Shown: positions 14,956 to 22,249 of the stretch, one piece after another | Position numbering within the stretch: the stretch's first letter is position 1 | Layout of the letters: each line of letters opens with the position of its first letter | From: Acidimicrobiales bacterium | Lineage (GTDB): Bacteria; Actinomycetota; Acidimicrobiia; Acidimicrobiales; Aldehydirespiratoraceae | NCBI GenBank assembly: GCA_041394245.1 | Contig: JAWKIR010000004.1 | Span: forward strand, 124,001-188,000 | Reading direction: 5' to 3' | Length of the DNA: 64,000 nucleotides | Made by a program: the position numbers and the translations under genes | Notes under the pieces: model-generated | What the model saw: the letters and a program-made list of their open reading frames with translations, nothing else | What the model was told of the DNA's origin: nothing | Databases searched by the model: none

Positions 14956-15398
14956 GCGTCCGCCGTGGTGCCGAGGCGGGCTTCCGCGGCATCGAGTGCC
15001 GCGACGACGAAGCCGGCGATGCCGGCCGGGAGCTTGTTGCGCTTGAAGACGTTGCCGCCGATCCAGTCGCCGCCGCGCAGCTTCACGACGTCGGCGAGCC
15101 CGTCGACGACCTTTCCGGCATGGAGCGCGTAGGTGAGGAAGCCCGCCGTCGGCTTGCCCCAGATGCCCGGGAGGTCGAGGAGACGGCCGGCGTCGCCCGG
15201 CCGGTGGCCGCCGATGACGATGCCGTCGGTCCAGGTGCCGACGAAGACCATGTCGGCGTCCTTCAAGAAATCGAGGTTCGCCTTGCGCGACGGCCAGACG
15301 CCGACCTCGTGGCCCAGCTCTTGCGCGGCAGCGCCGATCATCTCGGCGGCGCGGGCGGTGTTGCCGGTACGGCTCTCGTAGACGACGGCGACCTTCAC
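14952..15398 (-). CDS. Flavodoxin family protein
   Basis: 148 residues. VKVAVVYESRTGNTARAAEMI contains the phosphate-binding loop (S-R-T-G-N-T) of flavodoxins, followed by VFVGTWTDG (the second FMN loop) and GKPTAGFLTYALHAGK. It is an FMN electron carrier or a small FMN reductase. The GTG at 15398 is chosen because a good ribosome-binding sequence (CAGGAG) lies 6-7 nt upstream and the phosphate loop starts at the usual place; a longer reading adds 10 poor residues. It is coupled by a 4-nt overlap to the NAD(P) dehydrogenase downstream. Confidence 0.87.
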   Translation of the reverse strand: MKVAVVYESRTGNTARAAEMIGAAAQELGHEVGVWPSRKANLDFLKDADMVFVGTWTDGIVIGGHRPGDAGRLLDLPGIWGKPTAGFLTYALHAGKVVDGLADVVKLRGGDWIGGNVFKRNKLPAGIAGFVVAALDAAEARLGTTADA

Positions 15399-15420
15399 GT
15401 GAAACTCCTGGGATACCGGT

Positions 15421-15440
15421 GACGACACGGGCGTGTCGTC
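15421..15440. terminator. Hairpin GACGACAC / GTGTCGTC
   Basis: A perfect 8-bp stem with a GGGC loop, 43 nt past the stop of the minus-strand GGDEF gene and just before the flavodoxin gene. It probably terminates the GGDEF transcript. No U-tract, as is common at high G+C. Confidence 0.55.
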
Positions 15441-15482
15441 CCGTGATCCTGGCAGGTCAGCGGCCCGCGCGCACGGTTCGGT

Positions 15483-17321
15483 TCACGCGACCACGGCACA
15501 GTTGCGGCCGCGTGCCTTGGCGTCGTAGAGCGCCTCGTCGGCCCGGGTCTTGAGCCCCTGGGCGTTGCCGCTCTCGAGGGTGGAGATCCCGACCGAGACG
15601 GTGAGCCGACCGCCCGGCTGTGACTCCTCGCCATCGATACGGGCAGCCTCCACGGCGGCCCGTATCCGTTCGCCGACCGCGGCCGCTTCCTCGACGGCGG
15701 CTCCGGGCAACAGCACCGAGAACTCCTCGCCGCCGTACCGATAGACGATGTCGGTCGCCCGTACGGTGTCGGCGATCACTCTCGCCACGGTCTGAAGCGC
15801 ACGGTCACCCGCTTCGTGGCCATGGGTGTCGTTGAAGTGCTTGAAGTGGTCGACGTCGATCATGGCGAAGGCAACCGTGAGATCGGACGCGGCCGCCTCG
15901 TTCAAGGTCGTCTCGAGATCGCCGTCGAGTCGGCGGCGGTTGCCGAGCGACGTGAGGCCGTCCACCAGGGCCATGTGTTCGAACGAACCGAGCGTGTCGG
16001 CCGATGCGAGTGCACCGCCGAGCGCTGGGGCGAGCAACTCGAGTCGTCGGCGAGCCTCGTTGCCGAAGGGACGTGCGTCGGGCCGCCGCACGACGAGGAC
16101 TGCCGTGACCCTGCCGTCGGTGACGAGCGGGACTGCGCAGACGGCCGCCGAGCCGACTGCGGGATCATCGTCGAGTACGGCGATGAGCGGTTGGGCGGTC
16201 TCGACGACCCGGTGCAGGGCGGAGGAGACCACGACGACCGAGTCTCCGATGCGTCGGAGACCCTCGGACGTGTGGCGGAAGATGGTGGCATCGCTCGCGC
16301 CCGTGATCTTCGCTGCATCGATGCCGACGATGTCGGCGATCTCCGCCTCACCGCGGGCGGTGGACAGTCGACGGTGTGCTTCGAACACCTGCTCGGTGAC
16401 CCGGGAGTCGTCGCGTCGTCGACCGCGACGGAGGAGTGCCCATGCGACGAGGATGCCGACAAGCATTCCGCTGCCGGCGATCGCGCCGATGACGAACCAC
16501 GGCGAGCCGGTGTCCGACGGATCGTCGACGCCGGTGGAAACGGCCGCCGGTCGGACTTCGGCGATCGGATCGGGCCCACCCTCCGCGAAGGTGTCGACCG
16601 TCGGCGCGACGGTGGGCGCCGGGGCGTCGGTCACGAGGCGGTCGGCGCCGATACGCAGTCCGTCGAGCGCGAACGGCTGAGCAAAGGCCGGCAGCACGAA
16701 CGGGAGCTCGGCGATGACGGCAGCGTTGGGCGCGCCGAGCGCCAAGAGGGCGTCGGCGTTGCCGAAGCTCAGGATCTCGTCGAGTGCCCGGATGTAGGGG
16801 GCGACGGGCACGATGCCCCTGTCGCCGCGGCTGAGCCCATCGCGCAGCGCGGGCGCGATCTCGTCCAGCGCCTCGGCCATCGCGGGGACGGCGCCGAGCT
16901 CCGCGCCGACCTCGTCGCCGAGATCGGCGAGGTCGTCGTCGACCTCGAACAGGAACGCGGCGGTCGTCGCCGGTGCGACGTCGAGCCAGGGCGCGTAGGC
17001 GTCATGGATGTCGTCGACGACGAACAGATCCCTGGCGATGAAGCCGTCGAGATGGTCGATCAGCGCGATCTCGAGCAGGAGCCGGTCGAGGACCTCGAAT
17101 TCGAGGTCGGGATCGAGGTCCCATGGTTCGGCTGTGAGAAAGAGCTGGTCCATGGCCGCGAAGGCGTCTTCCTCGCTGATGTCGAGGTCGAGCCCGATGG
17201 GTGCCGGCGACGGGCCTTCTGCGGCGCGCACGGGACTCGTCAAGGCCGCGAGAAGCAGCAGTGCGAGGACGAGGAACGGGACCGCACGGGAGCGGCCGGT
17301 TTCCGCGGTGCGCGAAGACAT
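15483..17321 (-). CDS. Membrane diguanylate cyclase with exported sensor domain, GAF and GGDEF
   Basis: 612 residues. Signal peptide 1-33, an exported helical acidic domain of about 240 residues (40-272) I do not recognise, one membrane helix (274-297), a short linker, a GAF-like domain (about 310-440), and a GGDEF domain (451-612). The active site is GGEEF at 530-534, and the inhibitory I-site RxxD (RATD, 521-524) lies the canonical five residues before it. Both are intact, so active, product-inhibited cyclic-di-GMP synthesis is predicted. The ATG at 17321 is preceded by GGAGAGGA, a good ribosome site, unlike many leaderless genes here. Ligand unknown. Confidence 0.88.
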   Translation of the reverse strand: MSSRTAETGRSRAVPFLVLALLLLAALTSPVRAAEGPSPAPIGLDLDISEEDAFAAMDQLFLTAEPWDLDPDLEFEVLDRLLLEIALIDHLDGFIARDLFVVDDIHDAYAPWLDVAPATTAAFLFEVDDDLADLGDEVGAELGAVPAMAEALDEIAPALRDGLSRGDRGIVPVAPYIRALDEILSFGNADALLALGAPNAAVIAELPFVLPAFAQPFALDGLRIGADRLVTDAPAPTVAPTVDTFAEGGPDPIAEVRPAAVSTGVDDPSDTGSPWFVIGAIAGSGMLVGILVAWALLRRGRRRDDSRVTEQVFEAHRRLSTARGEAEIADIVGIDAAKITGASDATIFRHTSEGLRRIGDSVVVVSSALHRVVETAQPLIAVLDDDPAVGSAAVCAVPLVTDGRVTAVLVVRRPDARPFGNEARRRLELLAPALGGALASADTLGSFEHMALVDGLTSLGNRRRLDGDLETTLNEAAASDLTVAFAMIDVDHFKHFNDTHGHEAGDRALQTVARVIADTVRATDIVYRYGGEEFSVLLPGAAVEEAAAVGERIRAAVEAARIDGEESQPGGRLTVSVGISTLESGNAQGLKTRADEALYDAKARGRNCAVVA

Positions 17322-17353
17322 GTCCTCTCCATCGGCAGCAAACGCCCGGACTC

Positions 17354-17373
17354 AACCGCCGATCACGGCGGTT
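17354..17373. terminator. Hairpin AACCGCCG / CGGCGGTT
   Basis: A perfect 8-bp stem with a 4-nt loop, 22 nt after the stop of the minus-strand LLM oxidoreductase gene (17395) and upstream of the GGDEF gene. Likely intrinsic-type terminator for the LLM transcript. Confidence 0.6.
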
Positions 17374-17394
17374 CTCGGCCGCGGCACCGTGTGC

Positions 17395-18312
17395 TCAGGT
17401 CGAACGGTTGATCTCGCGGAGCAGGCTGCGGGTGCGGGCGAAGTCTTCGCTGCTGGCTCCGATCTCCGCGGCGGCGAACTCCGTCGCCCCGGCGGCTTCG
17501 AGAGCACTGAGCTGTTGGCGTACGGATGCCTCGTCGCCACAGATCATCGCGTCGCCCGGGCCGGCATGGCCGTCGAGATCGAGCATGGCCCGATAGGAGG
17601 GGAGATCGCCGTAGTGCGTGAGTATCTGGCCCACGAAGTCGCGCATGGCGCCCTCGTCGTCGGTGACGGCGATCGGGAGCGAGCAGACGACACGGGGCGC
17701 CGGCCGGCCCGCTGCCTCGGCGGCTTCGTTGATCCGGGGGGCGACGTGGGTCGCGATCGCCTTCTCGCCGGTCATCCACAGCAGCGTGCCGTCGGCGCGG
17801 CTGCCGGCGATCTTCAGCATCTGTGCCCCCATGGCGGCGAGCATCAGGCCCGGGGTCCGGTCGGTCGGCCGCGTGCCGTCGAATCGCGCCGTGTAGTCCT
17901 CGCCGGCATAGTCGGCTGTGCCGTTCTCCAGGAGCGGTTGGAGGCACGACAGATAGTCGCGCATGTGGCGGATCGGCTTGTCGAAGTTCATGCCCCACGT
18001 GTGGTCGACGACCGGCGCATGGTTGACGCCGAGCCCCAGGGTGACGCGGCCGGCGACCGCTGCCTGGGTGGTGAGGGTCTTGGCGGCGAGGGCAGTCGGA
18101 TGGATCGGGAACGTCGCGTTGACCGCGGTGCCGAGCTCCATGTCGCCGGTGCGGGCGCCGGCGAGCGCGAGGACGGTGAGCGCGTCGATGAGGCCGACCT
18201 GGGCGAGCCACCAGCCCGCCATCTCGTCGGCCGCCGCCTTCTCGGCGTGGGCGACGAGGCGAGCAATGTCGGAATGGATCAGCTCGGAGCTGCCGTTGAT
18301 CGAGATCTTCAT
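17395..18312 (-). CDS. LLM-class flavin/F420-dependent oxidoreductase
   Basis: 305 residues with the TIM-barrel pattern of luciferase-like monooxygenases: ALTVLALAGARTGDMELGTAV, HPTALAAKTLTTQAAVAGRVTLGLGV (read in parts), GLMLAAMGAQMLKIAG. Actinobacterial members of this subgroup (LLM, F420-dependent) use F420 or FMN. The ATG at 18312 follows a GGGGGA ribosome-binding sequence. Substrate unknown; the long N-terminal extensions available upstream are not credible. A terminator hairpin follows the gene. The 26-nt spacing to the DUF3039 gene upstream on the same strand could make them one unit. Confidence 0.85.
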   Translation of the reverse strand: MKISINGSSELIHSDIARLVAHAEKAAADEMAGWWLAQVGLIDALTVLALAGARTGDMELGTAVNATFPIHPTALAAKTLTTQAAVAGRVTLGLGVNHAPVVDHTWGMNFDKPIRHMRDYLSCLQPLLENGTADYAGEDYTARFDGTRPTDRTPGLMLAAMGAQMLKIAGSRADGTLLWMTGEKAIATHVAPRINEAAEAAGRPAPRVVCSLPIAVTDDEGAMRDFVGQILTHYGDLPSYRAMLDLDGHAGPGDAMICGDEASVRQQLSALEAAGATEFAAAEIGASSEDFARTRSLLREINRST

Positions 18313-18338
18313 GGTGTCCCCCGTTGGCCTTGTGGCGC

Positions 18339-18596
18339 CTAGTTGCGCTTGCGGGCGTCGAGTTTGGCCTTGATCTCGGCGCAGGTCTTGCAGATCGGGT
18401 ACTTCGACGGATCGCGGCTCGGCACCCACACCTTGCCGCAGATCGCGACGACGGGTGTGCCCTCGACCGTCGCCTTGGTGATGTCGGCCTTGCGGGCGTA
18501 GTGGGCGAAACGGTCGTGGTCGCCATCGTCGGTCACCGGGTGGGTGACCGTCTCCTCCCTGATCGTCGTCGTTTCGAGCGGGGCGAGGTCCGGCAT
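18339..18596 (-). CDS. DUF3039 family protein
   Basis: 85 residues. DHDRFAHYARKADITKATV, then VVAICGKVWVPSRDPSKYPICKTCAEI match DUF3039, a small actinobacterial protein family. Cys (ICGK) and CxxC (CKTC) could bind zinc. Function unknown. The start is taken at ATG 18596; a longer frame to 18632 adds only 12 residues. The gene lies 57 nt from the DNA ligase gene on the same strand and 26 nt before the LLM gene. Confidence 0.85.
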   Translation of the reverse strand: MPDLAPLETTTIREETVTHPVTDDGDHDRFAHYARKADITKATVEGTPVVAICGKVWVPSRDPSKYPICKTCAEIKAKLDARKRN

Positions 18597-18653
18597 GGCC
18601 CTAGTCTGCCCGCTCCGCGACGATCTCGGCATCGTCGATGTCGATGGCCCGGG

Positions 18654-20135
18654 TCATCCGAGTGCTCGCACGGTGTCGATGGTGTCGGCGTGCTCCGGCG
18701 ACTTGTCGTCGCGGTAGCGCACGACGCGGGCGAAGCGCAGGGCGACACCTCCCGGGTACCTGGTCGATCGCTGGACGCCGTCGACGGCGACCTCGACCAC
18801 CTGCTCCGGGCGCAGGGTCACCTGCCATCCGTCGTCGTCGACGGCGAGTTCTCGGAAGCGTTCGGTCTGCCAACGCAACATGTCGTCGGTCATCCCCTTG
18901 AAGGTCTTGCCGACCATCACGAATCCCCCCGTCGCCGGATCCCGCGCTCCCATGTGGATGTTGCTCAGCCACCCCTGACGGCGGCCGCTGCCGTGCTCCA
19001 CCGCGAGCACGACGAGGTCGAGCGTATGGACCGGTTTCACCTTGCGCCAGGTCTTGCCTCGTCGCCCTGCCTGGTAGGGCGAGCCGATCGCCTTCACGAG
19101 GACGCCCTCGTGGCCACGGGCGAGGGCCTCGTCGAGCACGGCCTGTGCGTCGTCGGCCGAATCGGTGATCGTCCCGGGGATCTTCCGTTCGCCGACGGCA
19201 CGGGCGAGGCGGTGCAGCCGCGCCTCGAGGGGTGCATCGAGCAGGTCGTCGCCGTCGTGATGGAGCAGGTCGAAGAAGAACGGTGCGGTCGTCGACTCGT
19301 GGCGCATCGTGTCCTGGAACTTCAACGGGCTGCCCTGCTCGTCGACACCGAGCACTTCGCCGTCGAGGACCAGCGAGTGGGCGGCGAAGCCCTCCACGAC
19401 CCGGATCACCTCGGGGACACCGGCCGTGATCTCGTTGAGGTTCCGGGTCCACACGCGGACGGTGTCGCCCTCCTTGTGGACCTGGATCCGAACGCCGTCG
19501 AGCTTCCACTCCACCGAGCTCCGGCCGACCTCCCCGATCGCCTCGGCGACGCTCTTGGCCGTGCTCGCCAGCATCGGCTGGATGGGCCGCTGGAGCTCGA
19601 GCCCGACCTCCTCGAGACCGGTTCGGCCGCCGCGGGCGGCGATCTCCGCCGCAACACCGAGATCGCCCGAGAGCATCACCGCCCGGCGCAGGACGGCTGC
19701 GGGAACCCCGGTCGCCTTCGCCACCGCGTCGGTGACGATGCCCGCGTTGGCACCCTGGCGGAGTTCGCCGATCAGCAGGCGGCGGACGAAGTCGGCCTCG
19801 TCCGCCGTCGTGCCGGCGAGGAACTCGGTGAGGCGCGAGATGCGGCCGCCCTGGGAGCCCTCGCCGTGCATGTGAGCGATCTCGTCGAGCAGCCCGTCGA
19901 GTTCGGCGACGCTGCGGGTCGACTCGAGAGCCGTCCCCGCGGGGACGTCGCGCACGGTCGCCCAACCCACCCCGATCCGTCCCTGGTGGGGTTCGCCCGA
20001 CACGAGCCCGACCACCACGGCGATCTCGTCGGCCGTGGCCGTGCGGAGCAGCTCGGCCAGCCGGGCGATCTTCTCCGTTCGGGCGCGGGTCGCGGCGACG
20101 TCGGCGGTGGCGGCGACGAGGTCGGCGAGTTGCAC
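18654..20135 (-). CDS. ligB: ATP-dependent DNA ligase (LigB-like)
   Basis: 493 residues. The adenylation motif I is EWKLDGVRIQVHKEG with nucleophile Lys211. Later motifs include DGEVLGVDE (III-like), FFFDLLHHDGDD (IIIa-like), GHEGVLVKAIGSPY (IV) and TWRKVKP (V). An N-terminal helical DNA-binding domain (1-185) and C-terminal OB fold are present; the size matches mycobacterial LigB (about 507). It seals DNA nicks with ATP, an accessory ligase beside the NAD+-dependent LigA. Start is GTG at 20135; the long upstream frame overlaps the divergent gene. No Ku or LigD neighbour is seen, so NHEJ is not implied. Confidence 0.92.
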   Translation of the reverse strand: MQLADLVAATADVAATRARTEKIARLAELLRTATADEIAVVVGLVSGEPHQGRIGVGWATVRDVPAGTALESTRSVAELDGLLDEIAHMHGEGSQGGRISRLTEFLAGTTADEADFVRRLLIGELRQGANAGIVTDAVAKATGVPAAVLRRAVMLSGDLGVAAEIAARGGRTGLEEVGLELQRPIQPMLASTAKSVAEAIGEVGRSSVEWKLDGVRIQVHKEGDTVRVWTRNLNEITAGVPEVIRVVEGFAAHSLVLDGEVLGVDEQGSPLKFQDTMRHESTTAPFFFDLLHHDGDDLLDAPLEARLHRLARAVGERKIPGTITDSADDAQAVLDEALARGHEGVLVKAIGSPYQAGRRGKTWRKVKPVHTLDLVVLAVEHGSGRRQGWLSNIHMGARDPATGGFVMVGKTFKGMTDDMLRWQTERFRELAVDDDGWQVTLRPEQVVEVAVDGVQRSTRYPGGVALRFARVVRYRDDKSPEHADTIDTVRALG

Positions 20136-20261
20136 CCGGGCAGTGTCGCGCGCCGGGGTGTCTCGGTCCGTGCACCGGGTGACCGTGGCAGAGTCGGGAT
20201 CGCGACAACCTGCTCGTCCGGGATCGGCGGATTCCTGGCCGGGGTGCTCGATCAGCAGCGA

Positions 20262-20267
20262 TAGCGT
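20262..20267 (+). promoter_or_regulatory. -10 box of rarD-like gene (leaderless type)
   Basis: TAGCGT lies 6 nt before the ATG at 20274, with no Shine-Dalgarno sequence. Spacing is the same as at psuG and the second P450. Confidence 0.5.
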
Positions 20268-20273
20268 GCCGGA

Positions 20274-21164
20274 ATGAACCGTGGCGTGGCGCTCGGAGCG
20301 ACGGCATACGTGCTCTGGGGCATCTCGCCGATCTATTGGCGATCGGTCGACTCGGTCGCCGCCGGCGACATCGTGATCCATCGCGTCCTGACCAGCCTGG
20401 TCTTCCTCGTCGCCGCCCAGTTCGCGAACCACACGTTCGGCCGGTTGCGCACGCTGGTTGCCGATCGCCGCGCCCGGATGATGTTCGTGCTCACGGCGAC
20501 GCTGCTCGCGGCGAACTGGCTCGTGTTCGTGTGGGCGGTCAACGACGACCGTGTGCTCGAGGCGAGCCTCGGCTACTTCATCAACCCGCTGGTGAGTGTG
20601 GTGCTCGGCGTGGTCGTCCTGAACGAGCGCCTGCGTACGGGGTCGCTCGTGGCCGTGGCGATCGCCGCCGTCGGCGTGGTCGTACTCGCGATCGACGTCG
20701 GCACGGTTCCCTGGGTCTCCCTCTTCCTTGCCGGCACCTTCGCCCTCTACGGGCTCGTGCGCAAGACCTCGCCGGCCGGTTCGCTCGACGGGCTGACGCT
20801 CGAGATGTTCGTGCTCGTCCCATTCGCACTCGTCGCCCTGCTCGTGCACGTCGGCAGCGGCGACAGCGTCTTCACGACATCGTCGCCGGGGCTGAACCTC
20901 TGGCTCGTCGGCGCCGGTGTGGTGACGGCCGCGCCCCTGTTGCTCTTCGCCACCGCGGCGCGCCAGATCGAGCTGTGGTTGGTCGGCATGCTCCAGTTCA
21001 TCGCGCCGACCATCCAGTTCGTGCTCGGCGCCGTGGTCTGGCACGAACCGTGGAGCGGAGGTCAGGCCGTCGGTTTCGTCGTCATCTGGGCGGCGCTCGG
21101 CGTCTTCGTCGTCGACCAGCTCCGGGTGGCGCGTGGGGCGACGCGTCGTCTCGCGATCAGCTGA
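20274..21164 (+). CDS. rarD: RarD/EamA-family membrane transporter
   Basis: 296 residues, ten hydrophobic helices. The start GVALGATAYVLWGISPIYWRSV, the segment AANWLVFVWAVNDDRVLEASLGYFINPLVSVVLG (read in parts) and LTPDT-like C-terminal repeat are typical of RarD (chloramphenicol-sensitive protein) within the DMT superfamily. Exports or imports a small metabolite; substrate unproven. Overlaps its convergent neighbour (21157) by 8 nt; both stop codons lie in a 12-bp palindrome. No N-terminal signal peptide. Confidence 0.85.
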   Translation: MNRGVALGATAYVLWGISPIYWRSVDSVAAGDIVIHRVLTSLVFLVAAQFANHTFGRLRTLVADRRARMMFVLTATLLAANWLVFVWAVNDDRVLEASLGYFINPLVSVVLGVVVLNERLRTGSLVAVAIAAVGVVVLAIDVGTVPWVSLFLAGTFALYGLVRKTSPAGSLDGLTLEMFVLVPFALVALLVHVGSGDSVFTTSSPGLNLWLVGAGVVTAAPLLLFATAARQIELWLVGMLQFIAPTIQFVLGAVVWHEPWSGGQAVGFVVIWAALGVFVVDQLRVARGATRRLAIS

Positions 21165-22236
21165 TCACGTCGAGCGCGTCGAGATCGACGATCTGGGCGG
21201 CCGAGCGCTCGGCCATCACCATGAACATGTCGTCGCCGCGATCGGTCTGACCGACGGCGATCGAGCCGAGCATGGTGATGAACGGCCCCTGGAAGGCGCC
21301 GTGCCGGTACATGGCCATCACCTCGTCGGTCGAGAGATCGACCCCGAGACCAGCCATGGCGACCCGGTAGCGTTCGAGCGCCTCGGCTTCGTGCCGACGA
21401 CGATGCTCGGGCTCGGCCGAGTTGCCCAGGAGATACGCCACATCGCGGAGACCGCACCCGACCCCGATGGTCTGCCAGTCGACCGCGGTCACCGGCGCAC
21501 CGCCGAACGAGGTGCCGAACATGAGGTTGTCGAGTCGGTAGTCGCCGTGGACCAGCGTGGGGATGGACGGCTCGCGTTCGATCCATGCGGCCGACTTCGC
21601 GCCGAACTCCTGGAACACCATGCGGGCCCGATCACTCAGCCGGTGCTGGTAGCGATCGATGAACATCGGTGTGAAGAGCTCGACATAGGCGACTGCTTCG
21701 CCGCCGCTCGACTGGAGCCAATCGATGTCGGCGAGTGTCGGGTCGCCCCACCGCGGGGCGTGGAGGCCGGCGAGGTTCTCGACCGCGAGCAGGATCTGGT
21801 CATCGGATGCGCCGTCGATCTGATCTCCCTGCCGGGCCGGCGCGAGGTCCTCGAGGACCAGGGTGAACGAGGTCGAGTCGTCGGACACGGCGCCGTGGAG
21901 ACAACCGGGGACGACGACCGAGAGGTCGGCCGCGAGATCGGTGTAGAAGCGCACCTCGTTGCGATAGCCACCGGACCCGCCCGCGGCGCGGCTCTCCTCG
22001 CTGGGAGACGGGAACTTGATGACCACCGATCCCGGGGCATCGCCGGCGTCGCCGTCGAAGGTGAATCGGTAGCGTTCGTTGTGGGCCATCTGCCCGGTCC
22101 CCACGGACTCACGGTGGATCGACGAGATGGCGACCTCGTGGCCACAGCTCGCCAGGACCTGGCCGAGCCAGAGGGCCGTGACGTCGGCGGGGTCGTCGAT
22201 GATGGCGGGGCTGACGGATTTCGCGGATTCGGCCAT
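21157..22236 (-). CDS. Aminoglycoside phosphotransferase (APH)-family kinase
   Basis: 359 residues of the APH/choline-kinase fold. Catalytic loop HGDYRLDNLMFG (Brenner motif H-x-D-x-x-x-x-N), metal-binding VDWQTIGVG, and an N-lobe VVIKFPS lysine. These kinases phosphorylate small alcohols, including antibiotics, and are frequent near acyl-CoA genes of actinobacteria, where the role is unknown. TAGAGT lies 7 nt before the ATG at 22236, so a leaderless mRNA is predicted. Overlaps rarD by 8 nt at the 3' end. No close resistance-gene neighbours, so resistance is not implied. Confidence 0.82.
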   Translation of the reverse strand: MAESAKSVSPAIIDDPADVTALWLGQVLASCGHEVAISSIHRESVGTGQMAHNERYRFTFDGDAGDAPGSVVIKFPSPSEESRAAGGSGGYRNEVRFYTDLAADLSVVVPGCLHGAVSDDSTSFTLVLEDLAPARQGDQIDGASDDQILLAVENLAGLHAPRWGDPTLADIDWLQSSGGEAVAYVELFTPMFIDRYQHRLSDRARMVFQEFGAKSAAWIEREPSIPTLVHGDYRLDNLMFGTSFGGAPVTAVDWQTIGVGCGLRDVAYLLGNSAEPEHRRRHEAEALERYRVAMAGLGVDLSTDEVMAMYRHGAFQGPFITMLGSIAVGQTDRGDDMFMVMAERSAAQIVDLDALDVIS

Positions 22237-22243
22237 GGGCGAG

Positions 22244-22249
22244 ACTCTA
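22244..22249 (-). promoter_or_regulatory. -10 box of APH-family gene (leaderless type)
   Basis: TAGAGT lies 7 nt before the ATG at 22236. The box overlaps the last codon of the upstream acetoacetyl-CoA synthetase gene. Confidence 0.45.

Noticed and set aside
18654..20135. NHEJ role for the ATP-dependent ligase
   Set aside because: No Ku or LigD domains are nearby; the layout is LigB-like, without polymerase or nuclease domains.
18654..21044. Extension of the DNA ligase frame to nearly 800 codons
   Set aside because: The added part overlaps the divergent RarD gene and is low complexity; ligase homology starts at the GTG at 20135.
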